Positions 34,000 to 41,268 of a stretch of 41,268 nucleotides of DNA are shown one piece after another; position 1 is the first letter of the stretch, and every line of letters begins with the position of its first letter. The notes beneath the pieces were generated by a model. The model was not told the DNA's origin. It did not search any database and saw nothing but the letters and a program-made list of their open reading frames with translations. The stretch comes from CAYNEO01 sp964396245. Its GTDB lineage: Bacteria; Zixibacteria; MSB-5A5; GN15; FEB-12. Location: assembly GCA_964396245.1 (NCBI GenBank), contig CAYNEO010000031.1:1-41268 (forward strand), written 5' to 3'. Position numbers and translations under genes: made by a program.

Positions 34000-34038
34000 C
34001 GGGTGAGCTGATATTGCTATTAACAGGCCGCTCACCCG
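34000..34038. repeat. Long-loop inverted repeat after the squalene synthase-like gene
   Basis: CGGGTGAGC (34000-34008) and GCTCACCCG (34030-34038) pair perfectly around a 21-base loop. No T-run follows; it may still end or shield the upstream transcript. Confidence 0.45.
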
Positions 34039-34099
34039 ACGGCGAATACTGGAGAAATCAGGAATTGCCCGTGAATAGTAGTGTATAAGGAGAAGAGCC

Positions 34100-35452
34100 A
34101 TGTCAGTGTCAACTAAAGCGATAGCTGCCGCATTGCTGCTTATCCCGGCGGCGACAATGGCCGACGATATTGCTGTTACCGTGTACAACAGCAATCTCGG
34201 CGTTGTCAGTGAGACACGAAGTCTCGATTTCCAGGAAGGCGTCAATCGACTCGCGTTTACCGACGTCCCCTCTCAAATTGATGCCGCCTCCGTTCGATTC
34301 GATGTGCTCTCGAAACAGGCTTCGGTCACGATCCTGGAGCAGAATTATGCCTTCGACCTCGTGAGCCCCGACAAGATTTACCAGAAGTATATCGACAAGG
34401 GCATCGAGCTCGTTGACAAGGACGGAAATATCTTCTCGGGTACGCTTCTGGCAATCAGCGGCGGTTCGGCGACTCTCCGGGATGACTCCGGGCAGATCAA
34501 GATAGTCCTGCTCAATAATATTGCCGAAGTCAACTTCCCGTCGCTGCCGGAGGGCCTGATTACCCGGCCAACCCTTTTCTGGCTCTACAACTCCAGTGCC
34601 TCCGGCACATTCGACAGTCGGGTGAGTTATCAGACATCCGGGCTGAACTGGAACGCCGAATACGTGGGAGTGCTGGACTCAGAGGAGAAAAATCTCGACC
34701 TGTCCGGCTGGTCATCGATAACCAACCAATCCGGCAAGACCTACAAGGACGCGAAACTCCGATTGATCGCGGGCGAGATAGGTCGGGCCCGCCAGCCGGA
34801 ATACAGGCTGGCCAAGGGAGCGGGCGTCTACGAAGCGGATATGGCGGCAGGCTTTGAAGAAAAAGCCTTTTTCGAATATCACATGTACACGCTGCCACGC
34901 GCATCGACTATCGCGAACAACGAAATCAAACAAATCTCGCTGTTCGAGCCGGCCAGTACGCCGGTCAAGAAAGTCTATCTCTATCGTTCGGGCCAGGGGT
35001 CAAATAACGTCGAGGTTGCCATCACGTTCAAGAACTCAGAGGACGCCGGCCTGGGCATGCCGCTGCCGGCCGGCCGAATTCGAATGTTTAAGGCGGACGC
35101 CGACGGCTCGCTGATCCTCCTCGGCGAAGACCAGATCAATCACACGCCCAAAGATGAAAAACTCGATATCAAGGTAGGGAACGCTTTTGACATCGTGGCT
35201 GAGGAGCGCCTTGTTAATCGCACGAAAATCTCGACCAAGGTCGAAGATCAGGAATATGAAATAGAATTACGTAACCACAAAGATGAGGCCGTCACCGTCA
35301 ATGTGGAAAAGATGCTGTACGGGTTCTGGGATATTACGCAGTCCAGCCAGGAGTATACCAAGAAAGACGCCAACACGGTGCTGTTTGAAGTGCCCGTGGA
35401 AGCCGATGGTACGTCGACAGTTTCATTCACTGTCAGATTTACTCAGCGCTGA
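34100..35452 (+). CDS. Exported DUF4139 protein
   Basis: 450 aa with a signal peptide (MSVSTKAIAAALLLIPAATMA). The typical beginning DDIAVTVYNSNLGVVSETRSL is followed by VNRLAFTDVPSQIDAASVRF. The DUF4139 half begins near LFWLYNSSASGTFDSRVSYQTSGLNWNAEYV, and ends in beta-rich sequence with KEAV-type and VSFTVRFTQR strands. The family is widespread in FCB-type bacteria and has no established role. AAGGAGA precedes the ATG. It is followed 94 bp later by the promoter and start of a TPR gene, so the two are probably separately transcribed. Confidence 0.88.
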   Translation: MSVSTKAIAAALLLIPAATMADDIAVTVYNSNLGVVSETRSLDFQEGVNRLAFTDVPSQIDAASVRFDVLSKQASVTILEQNYAFDLVSPDKIYQKYIDKGIELVDKDGNIFSGTLLAISGGSATLRDDSGQIKIVLLNNIAEVNFPSLPEGLITRPTLFWLYNSSASGTFDSRVSYQTSGLNWNAEYVGVLDSEEKNLDLSGWSSITNQSGKTYKDAKLRLIAGEIGRARQPEYRLAKGAGVYEADMAAGFEEKAFFEYHMYTLPRASTIANNEIKQISLFEPASTPVKKVYLYRSGQGSNNVEVAITFKNSEDAGLGMPLPAGRIRMFKADADGSLILLGEDQINHTPKDEKLDIKVGNAFDIVAEERLVNRTKISTKVEDQEYEIELRNHKDEAVTVNVEKMLYGFWDITQSSQEYTKKDANTVLFEVPVEADGTSTVSFTVRFTQR

Positions 35453-35471
35453 GGCCCTGATCCTTTGATCC

Positions 35472-35500
35472 TTGACAACCTTTACGGCAACCGTTAGATT
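35472..35500 (+). promoter_or_regulatory. Strong predicted sigma-70-type promoter of the TPR gene
   Basis: Perfect TTGACA (35472-35477), 17-bp spacer, TAGATT (35495-35500), giving a leader of about 40 nt to the GTG at 35547 with AGGAGG in place. Confidence 0.7.
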
Positions 35501-35546
35501 GGCAAACGTTTGTGAATGCTGTAACGAACTACCCAGGAGGATAGTT

Positions 35547-36929
35547 GTGAAGTCTGTACGAATATTGTTCATGTGTGTCGGAGTTGCGATCCTGCTCGGC
35601 GGCGTTGCCAAAGCACAGAAGATGCCGATGGATGTATATATCCGCACCGCTAAAATCGATATTCTCTCCGGAGACCCCGAGCGCTATCAGGAAGCCCTCG
35701 ATTACCTTGACTCTCTCACGCACTATTACGGGCCGATTCCTGAAACGTACTTTTGGAAGTCGATGATTTATGTCGACTTCATAGACAAGACCGCGGAACT
35801 TGACAAGAAAAGTGAATACGTCGCGGAATTCGCTGCGTACGCCGACAGCCTCAAGCAGGCCTGCAGCAACGAGGAGATTAAGAAGAAATACCGTAAGAAT
35901 TGTGAAAAAGGCGATGAATTCCTCCCCAAGACCGACTCTACTGCGGTCAAATACTGGCGCGAGTTCTATAATGCGGGTGTGAAGCATCTCGATGATATCA
36001 AAGTGATCAAGCAGGATATGAGCGAGCAGATGGACTCGGCGACGCAGGCGTTTTATGACAAGAAGCTCGAGGCGGCGCAGGATTCGGTCATCGACTATAT
36101 GAGCCTGACACTCCTGCTCGATTCATCCGATTATAAACCGTATTTCGCGATTGCCACTATCTACGGGCAGCGTGGCGAATTGGATAAATCCTCGGAAATG
36201 CTTCAGAAGGCGCTGGACTACACCACCGACGAGACATCGAAGAGCCAGATTCTGATACAGATTGCGTACGATTACCTCAATGGCGGCAAATACTGCGAGT
36301 CCATTCCGTTCCTGAGACAGTATCTCGACCTGGCGCCGACGGATATCTCCAATATGTTTAATCTGGCCGCCGTGTACAATCGTTGCGGGAAGTATGACTC
36401 GGCTGTCGTCATTTACCGGAAGATGTACGATCTTGACTCGGCTAATGTCGATGCCCTCACCGGCATGGGCAAATTCTACAACCAGATGGCTCTCGAGTAC
36501 ATGGATTCCATGAAAACCGAGTCGAAAGCCGGGGATACTGCTGCCGCCAGACAGTTCACCAAAAAACGCGACATGGCTTTTGACTCCGCCAAGGTCTTTT
36601 TCAGAAAGGCGTTCGAGGTAGCGCCGGACGACCAGTTTGTCGCCGAAGAACTCGGAGTCGTCTGCTACGTGACCGAAGACTACGAGTGTGCCATCCCGGC
36701 ATTCAAGAAGCTGACCGAGATACAGCCTGGCAATGCCGATAACTGGACTTCGTTGGGTGACAGCTACGTCAAGACCAGGCAGTGGGAAAAGGCGGCCAGG
36801 GCCTACGAAAAAGTCGTGGAAATCGAGCCCAACAATAAGCCGATATGGGAAAGCCTCGAGGCGCTGTACCATCAGCTCGGCGAAACCGAGAACGAAAAAA
36901 AAGCGCAGACCAAGCTTAAAGAAGGATGA
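35547..36929 (+). CDS. Exported TPR protein, 460 aa
   Basis: The GTG at 35547 is chosen because AGGAGG lies 6 bases before it and the protein then starts with a signal peptide (KSVRILFMCVGVAILLGGVAKAQ, probable cleavage after KAQ). After ~150 residues of charged helix come TPR-like pairs: PYFAIATIYGQRGELDKSSEMLQ, MFNLAAVYNRCGKYDSAVVIYR, ADNWTSLGDSYVKTRQWEKAARAYEKV and a final charged LYHQLGETENEKKA. Probably periplasmic protein-protein scaffold; partners unknown. Its promoter and terminator enclose it as a single gene. Confidence 0.88.
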   Translation: MKSVRILFMCVGVAILLGGVAKAQKMPMDVYIRTAKIDILSGDPERYQEALDYLDSLTHYYGPIPETYFWKSMIYVDFIDKTAELDKKSEYVAEFAAYADSLKQACSNEEIKKKYRKNCEKGDEFLPKTDSTAVKYWREFYNAGVKHLDDIKVIKQDMSEQMDSATQAFYDKKLEAAQDSVIDYMSLTLLLDSSDYKPYFAIATIYGQRGELDKSSEMLQKALDYTTDETSKSQILIQIAYDYLNGGKYCESIPFLRQYLDLAPTDISNMFNLAAVYNRCGKYDSAVVIYRKMYDLDSANVDALTGMGKFYNQMALEYMDSMKTESKAGDTAAARQFTKKRDMAFDSAKVFFRKAFEVAPDDQFVAEELGVVCYVTEDYECAIPAFKKLTEIQPGNADNWTSLGDSYVKTRQWEKAARAYEKVVEIEPNNKPIWESLEALYHQLGETENEKKAQTKLKEG

Positions 36930-36958
36930 TCCAAAAGCGATCATTCTGCAAAAAGTGA

Positions 36959-36982
36959 AGGCAGGCGTAAGCCTGCCTTTTT
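36959..36982 (+). terminator. Terminator of the TPR gene, immediately before priA
   Basis: AGGCAGGC-GTAA-GCCTGCCT followed by TTTTTA, a classic intrinsic terminator. It ends only 10 bases before the priA ATG. Confidence 0.85.
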
Positions 36983-36992
36983 ATATTAAGTC

Positions 36993-39380
36993 ATGCCGAT
37001 AACGCGATACGCCATCATTGCCGTCCCGGGTCCCCTGAGACGCACCTTCTGCTACCGACTCACTGAAAGTATCGACACCCTGACCCAGGGGCAGCGAGTG
37101 AGGGTGCCCTTTGGTCGCTCTCGGAAGACGGGCTTCTATCTTGGTCCCGGCGAACCGCCGAAAAATGTAGAGGTGCGCGATATAATCGACGTGATCGACG
37201 ACATCAGCTATTTCTCTCCCGAGCTGTTCCGTCTTTGTATTTGGATGGCGGACTATTACTTTGCCAATCCGGCGGACTGCCTTACCGCCGCCTTACCGGC
37301 GCCTGTACGCACTCGAAGCAAAACGAAATTCGTATGGCGGCAGCCGGATTCAGAGCTGATCCCTGATTCGATTCGGACTGCCGCCCGCAATGGTCGCTTG
37401 CTATCAAAAAGCGTGGTCGACGATATCAGGCGAAATCATCGCGGTATACTCCATCGACTGCTCGAAGCCGGAGTGATATCCGAACGGCTGTCGGGTCGAA
37501 TACCGAAGCGGCAGACGATCATCACCGGCTACACGTGCGATCCGGCCCACCTGAGCCCGGACTTTTTCAGGTCGAAGACGCCGCCGGAACTATTTGAGGG
37601 CGCGAAGAGTCGGGCCGAAATGAAGTCGCTCGGGTGGAGCGACCACTATATTCGCAAGGCAGTATCTCACGGATTACTTCAGCCGGTTCTTGATGATCGC
37701 GCCGCCGGAGTGCAGGATTTTGTGGAAGGTCGTCCGGATGTGGACAAGCTGGAACTGACAGCCGCACAACGTGAGGTATTTGAGCCTGTACTTAACGAGC
37801 TTGCAGGAGGTTTTCGCACTTTTCTGTTGCATGGTATCACCGGTTCCGGCAAGACTCTTGTCTATTGCCACCTGGTTCGTGAAGTGCTGGGGCGAAATCG
37901 GACGGCCCTGATTCTCACGCCGGAAATCTCCCTCTCTGGCATTTTGCTGGCCTACTTTCGCGGATTTTTCGGTGACCTCGTGACGGTTGTGCATTCGGCC
38001 ATGACCGACCGCGAGCGACTCGAGAGCTGGCAGGGGATACGATCCGGCAAATATCGGATTGTGGTCGGACCAAGATCGGCGCTGTTTGCCCCTCTCGAAA
38101 AGCTCGGGCTGATAGTGGTAGATGAGGAGCACGACAGCTCATACAAGCAGGATGATCCGTCGCCCCGTTTCCATGGCCGTGATAGCGCCATTATGCGAGC
38201 AAGATTAAATAATACTCCCGTCATACTCGGGACGGCCACGCCTTCGGTGGAAACCTATCACCACGCTGTTACCGGCCGATATCAGCTCCTCACGCTCGAT
38301 GAACGCCCCGGAGAGGCAACCCTCCCGCGAGTGCGTGTCGTGGATATGAGGACCCAGCGAATTGGCGGCGACCTGCCCTTTGTCTCGCTGCCTCTCAAGC
38401 AGGAAGTAGCTTCGAAACTGGAGCAGGGAGAGCAGGTCATCCTGTACCTGAACCGTCGCGGGTACTCGCCCTTCATCAAGTGCGGTGACTGCGGCCATGT
38501 CCCGACCTGCCCGCACTGCAACGTGAAATTGACATATCACAAGAGCGGTCATAAGCTCTCGTGCCACTACTGCGGCTACGTCAAGTACAACTACGAAGTC
38601 TGCCGCGAGTGCGGATCAGCCCATTTTCTCTTTCTTGGAGCGGGAACGCAGAAGGTCGAAGAGAACATCCCGCGCCTGTTTCCGACGGCACGAGCCGTTC
38701 GGTTTGACTCGGACACCGCCTCAGGACGCAGGAATGCCTATCAGCTTCTCAGGGAATTTGCCGAACGAAAGTATGACCTGTTACTGGGCACCCAGATGGT
38801 AACCAAGGGGCTCGATCTTCCCGGTGTGTCGCTGGTGGGTGTTCTGGCAGCCGATATGGAGCTCGACCTTCCGGATTTTCGCGCCGGGGAGAAGACCTTC
38901 GCGCGCCTGCTTCAGGTGGCGGGACGCTCGGGTAGAACACACGACAGGGGAGAGGTGCTGATCCAGACCTATTATCCGGAATTGGAGCTTATCGATGATG
39001 CCGCACGGCAGGATTATGTCTCGTTCTACAATCGCGAAATTGCCCTCCGGGAGTCGTTCCTTTATCCTCCTTTTGTGCGGCTGGTCAATTTCGTGATTTC
39101 GGGGAAAGAGGAGAACCTGGTTGAAGGTCACGCCATGAAATTTCGGGAGGCTCTTGCGGCAAAGGCTCGATCCGCGGGGGTGAAAATCCAGCTGCTTGGA
39201 CCGGTACCATGCCCTCTCTCGTACCTCAAGGGTCGTTTTCGTCGACATCTGTTCGCCAAGACCAGGCAGATGCAGAAACTCGTTACTTTGTTAAGTGAAT
39301 GGGAAGCCGAGGAGCCGCACTTCAGACTGCCCGCATCGGTAAAAGCGATTGTCGATGTCGATCCCGACAACATGATGTGA
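36993..39380 (+). CDS. priA: Primosomal protein N' (replication restart helicase PriA)
   Basis: 795 aa. The 3'-DNA-end-binding N-terminus is complete (YAIIAVPGPLRRTFCYRL). Walker A is GITGSGKT (281-288) and the Walker B motif is DEEH at 377-380 (VVDEEHDSSYKQ). Eight cysteines (497, 500, 506, 509, 524, 527, 537, 540) form the two zinc sites within the helicase core, and LQVAGRSGRTHDRGEV is motif VI. It reloads the replisome at stalled forks. There is no ribosome binding site: the ATG comes 10 bases after a terminator hairpin and 5 bases after TATATT, so the transcript may be leaderless. Confidence 0.96.
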   Translation: MPITRYAIIAVPGPLRRTFCYRLTESIDTLTQGQRVRVPFGRSRKTGFYLGPGEPPKNVEVRDIIDVIDDISYFSPELFRLCIWMADYYFANPADCLTAALPAPVRTRSKTKFVWRQPDSELIPDSIRTAARNGRLLSKSVVDDIRRNHRGILHRLLEAGVISERLSGRIPKRQTIITGYTCDPAHLSPDFFRSKTPPELFEGAKSRAEMKSLGWSDHYIRKAVSHGLLQPVLDDRAAGVQDFVEGRPDVDKLELTAAQREVFEPVLNELAGGFRTFLLHGITGSGKTLVYCHLVREVLGRNRTALILTPEISLSGILLAYFRGFFGDLVTVVHSAMTDRERLESWQGIRSGKYRIVVGPRSALFAPLEKLGLIVVDEEHDSSYKQDDPSPRFHGRDSAIMRARLNNTPVILGTATPSVETYHHAVTGRYQLLTLDERPGEATLPRVRVVDMRTQRIGGDLPFVSLPLKQEVASKLEQGEQVILYLNRRGYSPFIKCGDCGHVPTCPHCNVKLTYHKSGHKLSCHYCGYVKYNYEVCRECGSAHFLFLGAGTQKVEENIPRLFPTARAVRFDSDTASGRRNAYQLLREFAERKYDLLLGTQMVTKGLDLPGVSLVGVLAADMELDLPDFRAGEKTFARLLQVAGRSGRTHDRGEVLIQTYYPELELIDDAARQDYVSFYNREIALRESFLYPPFVRLVNFVISGKEENLVEGHAMKFREALAAKARSAGVKIQLLGPVPCPLSYLKGRFRRHLFAKTRQMQKLVTLLSEWEAEEPHFRLPASVKAIVDVDPDNMM

Positions 39381-39390
39381 ACATCGGGAC

Positions 39391-39420
39391 ATAAAAAAAA
39401 CCGCCGCGATGCGACGGTTT
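39391..39420 (-). terminator. Terminator of rplY, shared region with priA end
   Basis: AAACCG(C)CGC and GCG(A)CGGTTT pair around GAT with one mismatch. On the minus strand it is followed by eight Ts. It lies between the convergent ends of priA and rplY. Confidence 0.85.
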
Positions 39421-39450
39421 CTATCTTGAAAAGAGGGTACTTCGGGGAGA

Positions 39451-40131
39451 CTACTTCTCTTTCTTCTCCTCTTCGCCTTCTTCTTTCTTTTCGGCTTCGC
39501 CCTCGGCCTCTTCGCCTTCTGCGACAGCCTCTGCGGCTTCCTCGCCCTCGGCTGCTACCGTTGCCGCCTTGACAACTGTCGGCGCCGAAATAACGACGAC
39601 TGTCCGGTGGCCCTCTTCGAGTACCCGAACATTCGGGATGTCGATATCTTCGACGTGCACGGAATCGCCGATACCCAGATCGGATACATCGACCATGACG
39701 TCTTCGGGAATATCCGATGGCAGGCAGGATATTTCTATCTCACGCAAAGTTGTCTGCATGATTCCGCCATCGGTCTTCACGCCACGCGGCAATCCCTTGA
39801 AATGAATCGGTATCGAGATGTGAATCGGCTTGTTCATCGAAATGGCGTGGAAATCGACATGAACGACTTTGCTCGTCACGGGGTCACGCTGGATCTCTCG
39901 CAAGACGACTTTGTTTTGCTGGCCGTTGACATCGAGATTGAATATCGATGCGCCGCCGCCGCGAGCCGCCTTCAGGGCAACCCGAAGATCTTTTTCATCT
40001 ATCTCCAACGACATCGGCTCAATCTCCGGCCCGTACACCACCGCCGGTATTCTGCCCTCACGGCGAGCCCGTCGGGCGGGACCTTTTCCGCGATCCTGCC
40101 GTGCCGTTGCGCTGATTGCTACTTCTTTCAT
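39451..40131 (-). CDS. rplY: Ribosomal protein L25 (general stress protein Ctc form)
   Basis: 226 aa. The start at 40131 is taken because it has GGAGGT about 11 bases upstream and the protein then begins MKEVAISATARQDRGKG as L25 does. The 5S rRNA-binding domain is residues ~1-95 (RREGRIPAVVYGP, LREIQRDPVTSKVVHVDF), followed by the TL5/CTC C-terminal beta domain (EDVMVDVSDLGIGDSVHVEDI). An unusual long Ala/Glu/Lys tail of about 35 residues ends the protein (EGEEAEGEAEKKEEGEE). It follows prs on the minus strand, as in many genomes. Confidence 0.93.
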   Translation of the reverse strand: MKEVAISATARQDRGKGPARRARREGRIPAVVYGPEIEPMSLEIDEKDLRVALKAARGGGASIFNLDVNGQQNKVVLREIQRDPVTSKVVHVDFHAISMNKPIHISIPIHFKGLPRGVKTDGGIMQTTLREIEISCLPSDIPEDVMVDVSDLGIGDSVHVEDIDIPNVRVLEEGHRTVVVISAPTVVKAATVAAEGEEAAEAVAEGEEAEGEAEKKEEGEEEKKEK

Positions 40132-40177
40132 CTTCTGTCGTAAACCTCCAAAATAGGGGAGCGGAGTCGGTAAGTAG

Positions 40178-41137
40178 TTATAATGTAGAGACTTTGTCCT
40201 CAAACAACGACGATACCGAGTCCTCGTCGAATATTCGCTTAATGGCCTCGCCAATAAGCTCGGAACAGGTTAATATTTCAAATTTATCTGTCAACTGTTT
40301 TTTTGACTGATCAATCGAATCCGAGATAATCATTTTCTTGATCGGCGAGTCCTCGATTCGTTCGATGGCGTTTCCGGAGAGCACCCCGTGCGTACAGGCC
40401 GCATATATCTCTTTGGCGCCCTTGTTTTTAACTGCCCTGGCGGCGTTGCACAACGTACCCGCCGTATCTACCATGTCATCGCGGATCAGCACATTACGGT
40501 CTTTCACCTGCCCGATAATGTTCATAACCTCCGACTGGTTTGCCCGCGGACGTCGCTTGTCGACAATGGCAAGCTCCGCATCGAGAGCGCTGGCGGTAGC
40601 CCGGGCCAGTTTGATCGAACCGACATCGGGTGAAACAACCGTCAGATGTTCGAGGTTCAATTTCCGGACGAATTCGTTGAATATGACTGCCGAATACAGG
40701 TGATCGTGTGGCAGATCGAAAAATCCCTGGATCTGGCTCGCATGTAAATCCATCGTCATGATTCTGTCGGCGCCGGCAGTCGTTATGAGGTTGGCGATCA
40801 GTTTTGCCGTTATGGAAACACGCGGCTTGTCCTTGCGGTCCTGGCGCGCGTATCCGTAATACGGAATGACCGCCGTGATCCGCATCGCCGAAGCGCGCCG
40901 TGAGGCTTCGATGAGCATCAACAATTCCATGAGATTTTCGGCCGGCGGATTTGTCGGCTGAATAATGAACAGGTCGGCGCCGCGAATATTCTCGTTTATC
41001 TGGACGAAAACTTCTCCGTCCGAAAACCGTGACACGTTGCAGTCGGTAAGATCGACGCCGACATAGGCACCAATCTCTTTGGCCAGTCCGATATTAGCAT
41101 TTCCAGTCACCAACCGAATTTCATCGCGAACTATCAT
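40178..41137 (-). CDS. prs: Ribose-phosphate pyrophosphokinase
   Basis: 319 aa. The ATG at 41137 is chosen over a longer frame: AAGGG lies 8 bases upstream and the protein then starts with the normal family N-terminus (IRLVTGNANIGLAKEIG). The flexible-loop region is YYGYARQDRKDKPRVSITAKL, the active-site strand has MDLHASQIQGFFD, and the PRPP-binding loop is DDMVDTAGTL. It makes PRPP from ribose-5-phosphate and ATP for nucleotide, His and Trp synthesis. It is followed by rplY (46 bp) and preceded by tRNA-Gln, a common gene order. Confidence 0.96.
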   Translation of the reverse strand: MIVRDEIRLVTGNANIGLAKEIGAYVGVDLTDCNVSRFSDGEVFVQINENIRGADLFIIQPTNPPAENLMELLMLIEASRRASAMRITAVIPYYGYARQDRKDKPRVSITAKLIANLITTAGADRIMTMDLHASQIQGFFDLPHDHLYSAVIFNEFVRKLNLEHLTVVSPDVGSIKLARATASALDAELAIVDKRRPRANQSEVMNIIGQVKDRNVLIRDDMVDTAGTLCNAARAVKNKGAKEIYAACTHGVLSGNAIERIEDSPIKKMIISDSIDQSKKQLTDKFEILTCSELIGEAIKRIFDEDSVSSLFEDKVSTL

Positions 41138-41212
41138 CAGTCTACCCTTTGATGTTGACACAAGTGCGACAGCCCGGGTGGGCCGTCGCACAGTCCATCC
41201 ACTCACCATTTA

Positions 41213-41268
41213 CTGGGGCGCCAGGATTCGAACCTGGGAATGCCAGCTCCAAAGGCTGGTGTCTTACC
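41213..41268 (-). tRNA. tRNA-Gln (UUG), 5' end beyond the window
   Basis: On the minus strand the sequence gives an anticodon stem CCAGC/GCTGG with loop CTTTGGA, hence anticodon TTG (Gln). The T-arm CCAGG-TTCGAAT-CCTGG follows, then the acceptor CGCCCCA with discriminator G at 41213. CCA is not encoded. The D-arm is only partly present (GGTAAGAC), and the 5' acceptor strand lies past base 41268. Confidence 0.93.

Overview
The window reads as a chromosomal segment of an uncultured Gram-negative bacterium. Three things support this: an LPS-export ATPase (LptB), sigma-54 next to it, and several lipoprotein or exported proteins. A three-module parallel beta-helix protein ending in a dockerin-like EF-hand pair, DUF4139 and large TPR proteins resemble what is seen in the FCB-related candidate phyla. 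Zixibacteria is my best guess, from general resemblance only. Most of the window is dense, ordinary core genome. The first ~4.3 kb is accessory in character.

Left end (1-4300): a DndB-like DGQHR protein cut by the window edge, an unknown 231-aa protein, then a 630-bp gene-free stretch with several short repeats. Next come a small lipoprotein gene and a divergent truncated globin; this 1.7-kb pair lies between two ~40-bp direct repeats. The first copy (A) of an unrecognised 104-aa protein family follows. Its second copy (B) is at 14441-14755.

4390-7619 is a minus-strand run: GYD protein, membrane protein, PflX-like radical SAM protein, flavin reductase and a VanY-like D,D-carboxypeptidase (the last two overlap by ATGA). 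7797-14391 is plus strand: an aspartase fused to an N-terminal cyclic-nucleotide-binding domain, gyrA, and an EamA transporter overlapping a possible Nudix-like protein. 15147-18833 is a minus-strand lptB-rpoN-glpX-hpf cluster in which a divergent GlpX sits between rpoN and hpf.

19014-27572 is plus strand: a TPR lipoprotein, a two-gene nucleotide-sugar pair (LegB-like dehydratase and nucleotidyltransferase), a short FAD-binding protein, a CoA-transferase, galT, a CoA-binding protein and a membrane protein. A cytidylate-kinase-like gene faces left at 27612. Then come the 1408-aa beta-helix/dockerin protein, a squalene/phytoene-synthase-like protein, a DUF4139 protein, a second TPR protein and priA. 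On the minus strand at the right edge are tRNA-Gln, prs and rplY, a likely transcription unit read leftwards into a terminator shared with the end of priA.

I see no CRISPR array, transposase, integrase or complete phage module. The items most worth following up are the paired 104-aa family, the cNMP-aspartase fusion, the GlpX with altered active-site residues inside the rpoN-hpf cluster, and the tripled beta-helix module protein.
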